A stretch of 64,000 nucleotides of DNA, taken from contig JAFWCB010000005.1 of NCBI GenBank assembly GCA_017537025.1, forward strand, positions 186,001 to 250,000, given 5' to 3'. The notes below the pieces were generated by a model. The model was not told the DNA's origin. It did no database searches and saw only the letters and a list, made by a program, of their open reading frames with translations. Positions within the stretch are counted from its first letter, which is position 1. Each line of letters starts with the position of its first letter. The position numbers and the translations under genes were made by a program. Source of the DNA: Sediminibacterium sp. GTDB lineage: Bacteria; Bacteroidota; Bacteroidia; Chitinophagales; Chitinophagaceae. Of this stretch, positions 15,802-23,465 are shown piece by piece.

Positions 15802-17640
15802 TTACCTTGGTATTCTATCTCTTTGAATAGTATTTCTAAATTCAATGGGGAGATAGTAACTGTTCCCACCAGTTATCGAAAAATTCGAATTATTATTTGC
15901 AAAAGTTACATTTGTTGCTAAAGAAGGTAAATAAGTACCTGGCAAGCCTTGGAGGTTTGTATATACAGGTCTTCCGCCAGTAGTAAACATAACTGCATTA
16001 TTAAAGATACCACCAGCCCCAGGCGTAACTTGCCAAGTTGGTATGTTTCCAGTTGCAATATTGGTGAGTGCCAATGTTATTCCTTGAATTTTACCTGTAT
16101 TTCCATTAATTGTAGCGCGTAATGATGGAGCCGAAACTATCCAACCCGGAACAAGTGATACTAACGTTACTGGAGATATTGTATCAGGTCTTCCGGAATT
16201 GTTTGGCGTGGTATAAAGTAGATTTCTCCTATATCCTACACTGTTATCGGTAGAATGTACTCCTGTAGCGTTATTCAATGTCAGATTAGAAGCACCTACA
16301 AAAGGGCTAGTGCTTCCCGTTCCTGAGCTTGCTGATCCTAATGGAGTAAAATTATTTCCTAAACTATCTGTTCTAACTGACCCAAGATTTCGATTACTGA
16401 AATTTATACCGCCACCACCAAAAGTTGGTAAAATAAAGTTATTGAGATTAGTACCTGTACTTGGAGTTACAGCGGCAATCACCGTTCTTCCTGTTATGGT
16501 ATCAGCCGGTAAAGTATAATATATACCAGTACCATTTCCTGCTGAAAGGTTTGTACCTGCACTAGAAATGGTAGCTCCAATAGTAGCGATTCTAGGAACC
16601 GTAGTAGAAGCATCTTCATCAGTAAAGGAATTTACATACAAGCGTTGTTGCACTTTTGTATTATTTGCATAAACCGGCGTGAAAGTGCCATCCGGAACAC
16701 TTACGGTGTAGTTACCGTTAGCATCACTTACTGCAGGGAATTGATATACTACTGAAATAGGCGGTAACCCAGTTGAAATAGTTGTTGTAAAAGTAACTAA
16801 ATGACCTACCACGGCCTCCATAGAATCCCCATTTGTTAAATCCAAATCACCCATCACAGAGCCACGAATGGTGTTTCTTGTATTGGCAGTATTAAACATA
16901 CCAACACTAGTTGTTACCCCCCTTACAGTGGTTGTAGAACCTGGTGTAGTTGTAGAAGGAACAGATCCAATATTAACCAAACTAGCTTCACGAATTAAAA
17001 TAGAGCTATAGCCGGTTGCAGATACGCTAAAGAAAGCTGCAGGATCTATAATCTGCCCATTAAATGTAGCAATACCATTTGCATTAGTAGTAGCTGTAAT
17101 AGCCGCAGAAGCATTATATGGAATAACAGAAACAGTTGCACCAGCAATCGGCGTACTAGTTGTAATATCCGTAATGGCAAGAGAATAATTTTTTCTTAAA
17201 CTATTTAGTGCAGAAGTGCTATTTGCAGCTAAAGCTACACTATCGTCCCAAAGTTTTTTTGCTTTTGCTATAGCATCATTTAGATTAGCTATTCCTTTTG
17301 ATAAGCTATCTGCTTGCAATGCTAATAATCTATCGTTTTGATATTTTTGTAACAATTGAGCAATAGCCGATGATTGTTTCACTCTTTCTAAAGCACTATC
17401 AGATCTGAATTGTAAATTAATCATAGCTAACTTAGCACTATCACTTACACGTTGAATTTGTAAATCGATATTTTTTAAAGTCAGCTCATAATTAAACTTC
17501 ACTTGTAATAAACTCTGCTGTGCTGTAAGTGCATCTTTTTCATTAAACGCATCTTTTTTACAAGCTGCCATAATCAGCATGCCCGATAAGGCAAGGATAA
17601 AGCCCCATGTTTTGGTAGATAAAAAATTAAACTGTTTCAT
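15802..17640 (-). CDS. Lipoprotein with coiled coil and a carboxypeptidase-regulatory-like domain
   Basis: This 612-residue protein has a lipoprotein signal with lipobox MAAC near residue 27. Residues about 35-145 form a long charged, Gln/Leu-rich coiled coil (SALERVKQSSAIAQLLQKYQ). Residues about 150-225 resemble a carboxypeptidase regulatory-like/Ig fold (SLAITDITTSTPIAGATVSV, then GIATFNG). The rest is Ser/Thr/Asn/Gly-rich beta sequence without a recognised family. It probably sits in the outer membrane facing outward. It is 21 bp downstream of the beta-barrel gene at 17662 and is probably co-transcribed with it. Confidence 0.75.
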   Translation of the reverse strand: MKQFNFLSTKTWGFILALSGMLIMAACKKDAFNEKDALTAQQSLLQVKFNYELTLKNIDLQIQRVSDSAKLAMINLQFRSDSALERVKQSSAIAQLLQKYQNDRLLALQADSLSKGIANLNDAIAKAKKLWDDSVALAANSTSALNSLRKNYSLAITDITTSTPIAGATVSVIPYNASAAITATTNANGIATFNGQIIDPAAFFSVSATGYSSILIREASLVNIGSVPSTTTPGSTTTVRGVTTSVGMFNTANTRNTIRGSVMGDLDLTNGDSMEAVVGHLVTFTTTISTGLPPISVVYQFPAVSDANGNYTVSVPDGTFTPVYANNTKVQQRLYVNSFTDEDASTTVPRIATIGATISSAGTNLSAGNGTGIYYTLPADTITGRTVIAAVTPSTGTNLNNFILPTFGGGGINFSNRNLGSVRTDSLGNNFTPLGSASSGTGSTSPFVGASNLTLNNATGVHSTDNSVGYRRNLLYTTPNNSGRPDTISPVTLVSLVPGWIVSAPSLRATINGNTGKIQGITLALTNIATGNIPTWQVTPGAGGIFNNAVMFTTGGRPVYTNLQGLPGTYLPSLATNVTFANNNSNFSITGGNSYYLPIEFRNTIQRDRIPR

Positions 17641-17661
17641 AATTTTTGTTTTGGTGTTGAA

Positions 17662-18414
17662 TTAATTTTTTTTGATTTTTTTGAGTATGTTTTTGGAAAT
17701 GCCCAACTTTAGTTGGAAACTATTGGTGCGAATGGCGCCGGTAACGCCTGCGTATTCGATATAAGAATACTCAGGTCGTACACTGGTAAGCCCTAGGAGA
17801 TAACTGCAGCTAAGCGTCCAGTTAACTTTTTTAGCAGGTAGCCATAAAGCAGCATGTGCATCGGCATGCCACCAATTGGCAGCAAACCGATTTGTAAATT
17901 GATTACCGGTAACGGTTCCGTAAACACCGGTAATAAATTCTCCTGTTTTTTCATAGTACTCGTGCTCACCGAATTGATTGGCCATACCGCCACCCAATCC
18001 TAGCTGCACTTTCCATGGCTGCTTAGAAGGCAATTGATAAAATGCGGCAATGCCGGCATCAATAGATAACAATGTGTAACGACTCTGTTTTACATTGCGA
18101 AATGTGAATAGGTTATCCTGACCATAACGGGTATCATCTTTAAAAGTAACCAGTTCGCCACCGAAACCTGCGTAGCCACCATAGCCTCTTAAGAACCATC
18201 CCTTACCCAATTGCAAATCGGCAAAAAGAGATGCGTTGTAGCTAAGTGTGGTGCCTGTATGTGGCTGCTCACTGGTAAAATTATTAATAGATAAACCGTT
18301 CAAGAAACCCAATCGCCATTTACTCTCAATTTTTTCTGATGACTGCGCTATAATACCCCCCGATATAAAGAGCAGTAACAGTAATAAGTAAAATATTTTA
18401 ATTGGATGTTTCAT
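17662..18414 (-). CDS. Outer-membrane beta-barrel protein
   Basis: This 250-residue protein starts with a signal peptide (IFYLLLLLLFISGGIIAQSS). The mature part alternates hydrophobic and polar residues in short strands with Gly and aromatic residues (WFLRGYGGYAGFGGELVTF; WKVQLGLGGGMANQFG), ending FQLKLGISKNILKKIKKN. It resembles the small PorT/outer-membrane beta-barrel families common in Bacteroidota, but no specific family is certain. It is the first gene of a pair with the lipoprotein at 15802. Confidence 0.7.
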   Translation of the reverse strand: MKHPIKIFYLLLLLLFISGGIIAQSSEKIESKWRLGFLNGLSINNFTSEQPHTGTTLSYNASLFADLQLGKGWFLRGYGGYAGFGGELVTFKDDTRYGQDNLFTFRNVKQSRYTLLSIDAGIAAFYQLPSKQPWKVQLGLGGGMANQFGEHEYYEKTGEFITGVYGTVTGNQFTNRFAANWWHADAHAALWLPAKKVNWTLSCSYLLGLTSVRPEYSYIEYAGVTGAIRTNSFQLKLGISKNILKKIKKN

Positions 18415-18502
18415 TTTGTTTTGGTTAAAGAGATGATCAAATAGTGATGATGAGATTGTTTAAGGTGGTATACCTAAACGAAAGATGGAATTCGATTGCA
18501 TG

Positions 18503-18721
18503 TTATGGATGGTTTTGATTAAGTATTTCGTTTCTATTATTTTTATAATAAACAATAGCTTCTACTCTATTCCGAACAACGAGTTTTTTGAAAATATTTT
18601 TATTGTGTTTCTTAACCGTGTCTTCCGAGATACTCAACCGATACCCGATTTCTTTATTGAGTAAGCCACGAGATAATAACTCCAATATTTCTTTTTCCCT
18701 TTCAGATAAAGGCATAGACAT
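18503..18721 (-). CDS. Stand-alone LuxR/NarL-type HTH regulator
   Basis: This 72-residue protein consists almost only of a LuxR-type winged HTH: LSEREKEILELLSRGLLNKE, then IGYRLSISEDTVKKHNKNIF and KKLVVRNRVEAIVYY. There is no receiver or sensor domain. It is a close paralogue of the protein at 19920-20135, and both genes have the same kind of hairpin and TACCC-N5-GGGTA region upstream. It is predicted to bind DNA as a dimer, possibly competing with the larger HTH regulators of this cluster. Confidence 0.85.
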   Translation of the reverse strand: MSMPLSEREKEILELLSRGLLNKEIGYRLSISEDTVKKHNKNIFKKLVVRNRVEAIVYYKNNRNEILNQNHP

Positions 18722-18845
18722 AGCTTCAGCGTTTTGGTTTTACCAACTAAATCTTGGGGGGAGCATTAAATATTCAACTGGGAGTGTAAAAAAGGGGGGA
18801 GTGTTTTTACAATGTAAACTTAGAATGCATTTCAATATGCGCAAA

Positions 18846-18860
18846 TACCTCTTTAGGGTA
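18846..18860. promoter_or_regulatory. TACCC-N5-GGGTA palindrome, site 1
   Basis: The sequence tacct-cttta-gggta lies 125 bp upstream of the minus-strand HTH gene at 18503. NarL-family proteins bind TACYNMT heptamers as inverted pairs, which this resembles with a spacing one base shorter. It is one of five such sites in 1.6 kb. Confidence 0.55.
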
Positions 18861-18896
18861 CTTCTTCAACTTTTCAATACTACCGTTATATTAATA

Positions 18897-18951
18897 AAGG
18901 GATCCGCCTTAGCAGATCCCTTCCCCCAGTTATACTGTTTCTTTAAACAGT
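18897..18951. ncRNA. Two-hairpin intergenic element, copy 1
   Basis: Hairpin 1 (18897-18922) has stem aagggatc/gatccctt. Hairpin 2 (18934-18951) is actgttt-cttt-aaacagt. The same pair with the same spacing recurs at 20345-20397, there with a stem of 13 perfect base pairs in hairpin 1. In both copies a TACCC palindrome lies about 50 bp before and exactly 99 bp after the start of hairpin 1. It could be a small RNA or leader, but its coding strand is not known. Apart from this element and the operator-like sites, the gap 18722-19124 shows nothing. Confidence 0.5.
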
Positions 18952-18995
18952 AATGCAAACCTCATTATAAATGAATAGGTACCCTAACGTATTAT

Positions 18996-19010
18996 TACCC
19001 AAATAGAGTA
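18996..19010. promoter_or_regulatory. TACCC-N5-GGGTA palindrome, site 2
   Basis: The sequence taccc-aaata-gagta lies 115 bp upstream of the PAS-HTH gene at 19125. It runs directly into a second palindrome, TACGT-N6-ACGTG (19009-19023). Confidence 0.5.
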
Positions 19011-19023
19011 CGTAAAATCACGT
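19009..19023. promoter_or_regulatory. TACGT-N6-ACGT palindrome, site 1
   Basis: The sequence tacgt-aaaatc-acgt lies 100 bp upstream of the gene at 19125. A perfect version, tacgt-aaaaac-acgta, lies at 21140-21155 upstream of the gene at 21211, and a half site (tacgtaaaat) at 20457. This suggests a second operator type in the cluster. Confidence 0.4.
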
Positions 19024-19124
19024 GAAAAAGGAATACATAAACCAAGATATTTGATATAGAATAAACAGATACTTTAGAAAGTAAATTGAAAATCCCTTAT
19101 TATTTTTAATACAAATTAAATTTC

Positions 19125-19892
19125 ATGGCGGAAAAAAGTCCACTCTCTGAATCAATTAAAATTTGGCAGAATTATGCCCTTGGCCAAAAAAACGATACAC
19201 TTGAATATGAATTAGATATTCATAAGAAGTTATTAAATTTCTTTCAAGTCGGTGATTATTTTTACTGGGTATTTAATTTATCTACATTAGGTTTTGATTT
19301 TATAAGCCCCGGTTTTAAAAGAATTCTTGGATATGATCAGGAAGAAGTAAGCCTACCCTTTTTTTTCAATACTTTTCACCCGGAAGATCAAAAATGGTAT
19401 ACTAATTTTGAAAATGAGGTAGGTAAGTTTTTACATAGCTTACCTCTAGAAAAAAGAATGAGTTATAAAGTTAGAATGGATTTTAGGGTTAGAAAAAAAG
19501 ATGGATCCTATATTAGAGTTTTATATCAAAATATAGCTATCCAATTATTTGAAAATGGTAATATTCACAGGTCCTTAGGCCTGATGACCGATATTTCGCA
19601 TATAAAACTGAATGGTAAGCCCATGCTCTCTTTTATTGGCTTAGATGGTGAACCATCATACATTGATGTTAAACCCGGCGAAATACTGATTCCGATTGAT
19701 GATCCCATTTCTAAAAGAGAAAAAGAGATTTTATTGTTGATTATAGATGGGAAACTGAATAAAGAAATTGCCCATATTTTACATATTAGTAAAGAAACAG
19801 TAGACAAACATAGAAAGAATATGATTAAGAAAAATAATTGTACTAATTCAAATGAATTGATAGCCTTAGCCATAAAAAACGGTTGGCTTTAG
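19125..19892 (+). CDS. PAS domain protein with C-terminal LuxR-type HTH (paralogue 1)
   Basis: This 255-residue cytoplasmic regulator has a PAS_3-like fold at about residues 45-165: FNLSTLGFDFISPGFKRILG, then FHPEDQKWY, FRVRKKDGSYIRVLYQ and LGLMTDISHIK. A LuxR HTH follows at about 190-255: SKREKEILLLIIDGKLNKEI, then SKETVDKHRKNMI. It is closely similar along its whole length to the protein at 24133-24933. The PAS domain may bind a ligand or a partner. Expression is probably linked to the palindromes just upstream. Confidence 0.88.
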   Translation: MAEKSPLSESIKIWQNYALGQKNDTLEYELDIHKKLLNFFQVGDYFYWVFNLSTLGFDFISPGFKRILGYDQEEVSLPFFFNTFHPEDQKWYTNFENEVGKFLHSLPLEKRMSYKVRMDFRVRKKDGSYIRVLYQNIAIQLFENGNIHRSLGLMTDISHIKLNGKPMLSFIGLDGEPSYIDVKPGEILIPIDDPISKREKEILLLIIDGKLNKEIAHILHISKETVDKHRKNMIKKNNCTNSNELIALAIKNGWL

Positions 19893-19895
19893 AAA

Positions 19896-19910
19896 TACTC
19901 TTTTAGGGTA
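19896..19910. promoter_or_regulatory. TACCC-N5-GGGTA palindrome, site 3
   Basis: The sequence tactc-tttta-gggta lies 4 bp after the stop codon of the gene at 19125 and just beyond the 3' end of the convergent HTH gene at 19920. Its position between convergent genes is not that of a normal operator, so it may be a remnant of the duplication that built the cluster. Confidence 0.4.
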
Positions 19911-19919
19911 ACACGCGTA

Positions 19920-20135
19920 TTAAACATTTGATTCAGAAAACTGCTTATTCAACCAATATAATACCACTTCAGATCTGTTCCTAAGTTTTAATTTTCTGAA
20001 TATATTTTTATTATGTGCTTTTACCGTTTCTAATGAAATAAACAGTGATTCGGCAATTTTATTATCCGGTAATCCATTAGAGAGTTTTTCCATTATTTGC
20101 AGTTCTCTGGTAGTTAGTTTTTGATCTTCAGTCAT
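19920..20135 (-). CDS. Stand-alone LuxR/NarL-type HTH regulator (paralogue)
   Basis: This 71-residue protein is a single LuxR HTH: LTTRELQIMEKLSNGLPDNK, then IAESLFISLETVKAHNKNIF and RKLKLRNRSEVVLYWLNKQF. It shares the KAHNKNIF(R/K)KL...NR pattern with the protein at 18503. No sensor domain is present. The upstream region (20136-20525) repeats the hairpin and palindrome layout found upstream of 18503. Confidence 0.85.
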   Translation of the reverse strand: MTEDQKLTTRELQIMEKLSNGLPDNKIAESLFISLETVKAHNKNIFRKLKLRNRSEVVLYWLNKQFSESNV

Positions 20136-20295
20136 ACAAACCTATTATCAATTATTATTATCCGGGGAAAACATAAATAGTTTTAAAGAGCGTAATGCTC
20201 CCCCGAACATTACGCCCATAAATTCGACTTCAATTGAAATCAATCTCGATACAAATTTATATGTCAAAGTAATTCTTAAAAATCGTCATTGTCTA

Positions 20296-20310
20296 TACCC
20301 CTTTCGGGTA
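20296..20310. promoter_or_regulatory. TACCC-N5-GGGTA palindrome, site 4
   Basis: The sequence taccc-ctttc-gggta is a perfect 5+5 palindrome, 160 bp upstream of the minus-strand HTH gene at 19920. It corresponds to site 1 in the duplicated region. Confidence 0.6.
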
Positions 20311-20344
20311 ATTTTTGAAGATTGAATTACTTAACATTTAATTA

Positions 20345-20397
20345 AAGGGATCCGCCCGGGCGGATCCCTTTACCCAGTTGTGCTGTTTCTTTAAACA
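20345..20397. ncRNA. Two-hairpin intergenic element, copy 2
   Basis: Hairpin 1 (20345-20370) is a perfect 26-bp palindrome, aagggatccgccc/gggcggatccctt. Hairpin 2 (20384-20397) is tgttt-cttt-aaaca. The first 8 stem pairs and the loop of hairpin 2 match copy 1, while the inner part of hairpin 1 differs. The structure is kept while the sequence drifts. Apart from this element and the sites, the gap 20136-20525 shows nothing. Confidence 0.5.
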
Positions 20398-20443
20398 ACA
20401 ATACAAATATCTAAAGAGGTAAATAGATGCTCGAACGTATTAT

Positions 20444-20458
20444 TACCCTAATTGGGTA
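20444..20458. promoter_or_regulatory. TACCC-N5-GGGTA palindrome, site 5
   Basis: The sequence taccc-taatt-gggta is a perfect 5+5 palindrome, 99 bp after the start of hairpin 1, as site 2 is in the other copy. No gene starts just downstream; the next gene ends at 20526 on the minus strand. Confidence 0.55.
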
Positions 20459-20525
20459 CGTAAAATTCCATAAAAGAAATGTAATCATTGAAAAGCTTTA
20501 TCTCTAAATAGTAAACGGTCAATGG

Positions 20526-21095
20526 CTAGGAATCTTGCTTTGGCATGGGCTTACTATTTTCATTAGCCTTAAGTGCCAAGTAAGAACCCGAGCTAATGCC
20601 AATTAGTGCAAGCTCTTGAGCAGAAAATGAAGGTAAAGTCTTTAAACAAAGAGAGAACGTATTTAAATAAATTATTCCGAATAGTACATTAAAAAGTAAA
20701 CCCTGTAACCTATGGATACTGATTCCATGCCCATCATCTAAAATATCAGTAATAAAATTAATACTGTTTCTATCTGCTTTAACTCGATCTTTCCCATTTT
20801 GAATATCACTCCCATCTATAATGCTAGCCATAATTCTGGTGCCCACGCCAATGCCCAAAAGCGAAAGTAAACTGGGATCAATTACTGGAAAATTAAACCC
20901 ATTAGCTGCATAACAAATGCTGATTGTAGGCAGAATCAAAAAAGTCCACCACATTAATTGAGTTCTAGAATAACTGTACGGCTTATTGGGATTTTTACTG
21001 GTACTAATATCCTTAAGAATATCAGTAAAAAAACAACAATATAAAATGGTTATCACCATTATTGCAGGAATGATATAGTAAAAGACGATTGGCAT
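20526..21095 (-). CDS. Four-helix membrane protein of unknown function
   Basis: This 189-residue protein has hydrophobic segments at about residues 5-25, 47-65, 75-92 and 130-155. The stretches PYSYSRTQLMWWTFLILPTI, LSLLGIGVGTRIMASIIDGS, and ISIHRLQGLLFNVLFGIIYL followed by ELALIGISSGSYLALKANE recall a widespread uncharacterised membrane family with the same YSxxRxQ..WW/FW, LLGIG.GT and GISSxxYxxxK motifs. The resemblance is from memory. No enzymatic residues are evident. It stands alone on the minus strand inside the signalling cluster and diverges from the gene at 21211. Confidence 0.65.
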   Translation of the reverse strand: MPIVFYYIIPAIMVITILYCCFFTDILKDISTSKNPNKPYSYSRTQLMWWTFLILPTISICYAANGFNFPVIDPSLLSLLGIGVGTRIMASIIDGSDIQNGKDRVKADRNSINFITDILDDGHGISIHRLQGLLFNVLFGIIYLNTFSLCLKTLPSFSAQELALIGISSGSYLALKANENSKPMPKQDS

Positions 21096-21139
21096 ACTAT
21101 AAATTTTTTATTAAATTACGTAATATCTATTAGATAAAA

Positions 21140-21155
21140 TACGTAAAAACACGTA
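21140..21155. promoter_or_regulatory. TACGT-N6-ACGTA palindrome, site 2
   Basis: The sequence tacgt-aaaaac-acgta is a perfect 5+5 inverted repeat in the 115-bp gap between the divergent genes at 20526 and 21211, 55 bp before the start of the latter. It matches the site at 19009-19023. Confidence 0.45.
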
Positions 21156-21210
21156 CTTTTTATCAAAGGAGATTTATTCACTTTATATCTCAAATTTTAA
21201 AAATTATTTT

Positions 21211-22044
21211 ATGCCCACAATCACCTGCCCACTGTACTACGCAAGAATGTATGTTGACCAAACAACTGCCGATGATAGAGAAAAATGGCACAACCAAGTA
21301 AAATTGGTAGAACTATTTGACAAATTAAAAAAACCTGTTCTCTTATATGCAGATTACACTTCCACTAATTTTCATGATTTACATACAGCGTTATTCACTA
21401 GAGACTCTGCTGATGGCGTAAGGATTTATTTTGCTGCTTTTCCCAACGATAGCACAAATCCCTTAGTACCAAGAAATTATGAGGGTGCTGTTACTGTACT
21501 TTATGCTCCTTGCTCACATGATACTTCTACAAATTCCTATACAGATTTAGGTAAATATTATTTAGTGCACCCTTATCAAGGAGTTACAGATATTGGATAT
21601 ACTGATGCGAAAAAATGGATCGATGATTTTAGAGGGCCTTCAAACATACTTAACAGTTTAACAGATATTGTAAAAAAATATGTTCCAAGTCCTCCTCCTT
21701 ATCCTTATCACTCAGATACGAAATGTATGATACATACAAGAAGAGACTTCAATGATTTTCTTACAGAAATCGATTGTCATGATGTTTTCCAGATAAGAGC
21801 AAAGTTTAGTTCTTATCACGATCATGAAACTTTACCAGAAGCTAGGACATATATGTGTAGAACGATAATGGTTTATGAATTAATAGACGTAGGTGGAAAT
21901 GTAATTAATATTAAAACACCCGGAAGAAAACCTCAGCCAATCACAAAGACCCATAATTCAGAAACCGTAGTAGAGGATTTTTCAGATGATTTTAATAATG
22001 GACAACTTTGTCCTCCCGATATTAATTGTGCAGGAGGTATTTAA
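21211..22044 (+). CDS. Unrecognised 277-residue protein, first gene of the sensor operon
   Basis: I do not recognise this family. The protein has no signal peptide or membrane segment. Its first half reads like an alpha/beta fold with strands such as KKPVLLYADYTS, GVRIYFAAFP and GAVTVLYAPCSHD. A proline-rich linker (YVPSPPPYPYHSD) leads to a second half with the cysteines of MIHTRRDFNDFLTEIDCHD and TYMCRTIMVYELIDVGG. The end CPPDINCAGGI is Cys-rich. It is 3 bp upstream of the membrane protein at 22048, which overlaps the histidine kinase gene, so it is probably co-transcribed with the two-component system and may be an output or input partner. Confidence 0.7.
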   Translation: MPTITCPLYYARMYVDQTTADDREKWHNQVKLVELFDKLKKPVLLYADYTSTNFHDLHTALFTRDSADGVRIYFAAFPNDSTNPLVPRNYEGAVTVLYAPCSHDTSTNSYTDLGKYYLVHPYQGVTDIGYTDAKKWIDDFRGPSNILNSLTDIVKKYVPSPPPYPYHSDTKCMIHTRRDFNDFLTEIDCHDVFQIRAKFSSYHDHETLPEARTYMCRTIMVYELIDVGGNVINIKTPGRKPQPITKTHNSETVVEDFSDDFNNGQLCPPDINCAGGI

Positions 22045-22047
22045 TTT

Positions 22048-22704
22048 ATGTTACTACTTATTAATTATTTAGAAACGCTTGCCCTTATTTGTTCAATAAT
22101 AAATTATAAAAAATTTGAAACAAAAGCTTTGAAGGGTTTTTTGTTTTTATTAATGCTTACAAATATAGTTGAATGGGGGAACTTTTATAGGTTATTTGCT
22201 ATTAAACATTCCACCAATTGGGTTGCGAATATTCGTAACCCAATTGAATTTATATTTATCGGTTGGTTTTATTCTACAATTATTAATAATACCAAAATAA
22301 AACTCTATATTAAATGGTTAAATTGGTTTATTATAGTCACTTCTGTTATCAATTTAATATTCTTTCAAGGTTTTTACTATCTAGACTCCTACACCATTAT
22401 ACTAGGCAGTTGCTTTTGCCTGTACTATATTATTGTATACTTAATACAATTGATGAAAACACCTAATATTCCTAATTTACTACTATATCCATATTTCTGG
22501 ATCAGCGTAGGATTTCTATTTTTTTATACAGGGCAAAGTATATTGTTAAGCTTTTTTCAATACTTTCTTTATATCAATGATTTTAGCTCATTTAGAACCA
22601 TCTGGTACTTTTTTATTATCTTAATAAATATAATTTTATACTCTTGTTTAAGTATAGCATTTTTTTGCAGGCTCAAGCCAACCAATACATTGTTACAGGA
22701 GTAG
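22048..22704 (+). CDS. Multi-pass membrane protein, likely sensor partner of the kinase
   Basis: This 218-residue protein has about seven hydrophobic helices and almost no soluble part, ending FFCRLKPTNTLLQE. Such 7TM proteins are often found next to or fused with histidine kinases in Bacteroidota. The gene overlaps the next reading frame by 61 bp, so translation may be coupled. A role as the signal-receiving module for the kinase is inferred from position only. Confidence 0.7.
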   Translation: MLLLINYLETLALICSIINYKKFETKALKGFLFLLMLTNIVEWGNFYRLFAIKHSTNWVANIRNPIEFIFIGWFYSTIINNTKIKLYIKWLNWFIIVTSVINLIFFQGFYYLDSYTIILGSCFCLYYIIVYLIQLMKTPNIPNLLLYPYFWISVGFLFFYTGQSILLSFFQYFLYINDFSSFRTIWYFFIILINIILYSCLSIAFFCRLKPTNTLLQE

Positions 22705-23465
22705 CTATTGGTTTGATCCTGTTTATATTACTATGCATAGCGGTAGTATATTTTGTTGTTAGTTATCAAAAAAGACAGCGACTAAATGAAGTTGAAAAAA
22801 AATCGATGCAAATTAGTTTTGAACAAGAAATATTAAAAACAGAAATGGAAGTAAAAGAACAAACGCTTCAAACCATTGCTGCTGATCTTCACGATAATAT
22901 AGGGCAGTTACTCAGTTTAACCCATGCAACACTCTCTTCCATCAATATACATGACCAGCCTAAGGCAGAGCAAAAAATCGCCACTGCACTTAACTTCGTG
23001 AATAACTCCGTAAAAGAGTTACGACAATTAGCCAAATTATTACAAGCTGAAAATTTATTACAATATGGTTTAATCAATGCAATTGAGCAAGAAGTTAACT
23101 GGCTGGAGAAAACCGGTCAATTTAATATTGAATTCAACAATCTTTTAACGAGAGAAATACCTGAACCCAATGATAAATCGCTATTTATTTTCAGATTAAT
23201 TCAAGAAACCATTAGCAATATCATTAAACATGCAGAGGCCACTAAAATAATCATTGAGTTAGGCCAATTAAATAGTTGCCTCTACTGCAAAATTGAAGAT
23301 AATGGTAAAGGCTTTGACACAACAGAAATATTTAATAATAAAGATAGAGGACTGGGATTGAGTAATATGAAAAAAAGGGTAGCATTAATCAACGGGAGAA
23401 TAGACATTAATTCAACGCTTTTAAAAGGCACCACCATTTATATAGAAGTACCCTATGAAAACTAG
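22644..23465 (+). CDS. Sensor histidine kinase (NarX/LiaS-like, HisKA_3)
   Basis: The 273-residue frame has one membrane helix (about residues 17-40), a coiled coil, and a HisKA_3 dimerisation domain with the phospho-accepting His83 in DLHDNIGQLL. The HATPase domain follows, with the N box in QETISNIIKHAEA, the G1 box in IEDNGKGFD and the G2 box in GLGLSNMKKRV. It phosphorylates NarL-type regulators, here surely the one encoded next. The start is uncertain: ATG at 22644 lies inside the upstream gene, and a TTG at 22665 would also work. Its end overlaps the regulator gene by 11 bp. Confidence 0.88.
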   Translation: MFKYSIFLQAQANQYIVTGVAIGLILFILLCIAVVYFVVSYQKRQRLNEVEKKSMQISFEQEILKTEMEVKEQTLQTIAADLHDNIGQLLSLTHATLSSINIHDQPKAEQKIATALNFVNNSVKELRQLAKLLQAENLLQYGLINAIEQEVNWLEKTGQFNIEFNNLLTREIPEPNDKSLFIFRLIQETISNIIKHAEATKIIIELGQLNSCLYCKIEDNGKGFDTTEIFNNKDRGLGLSNMKKRVALINGRIDINSTLLKGTTIYIEVPYEN

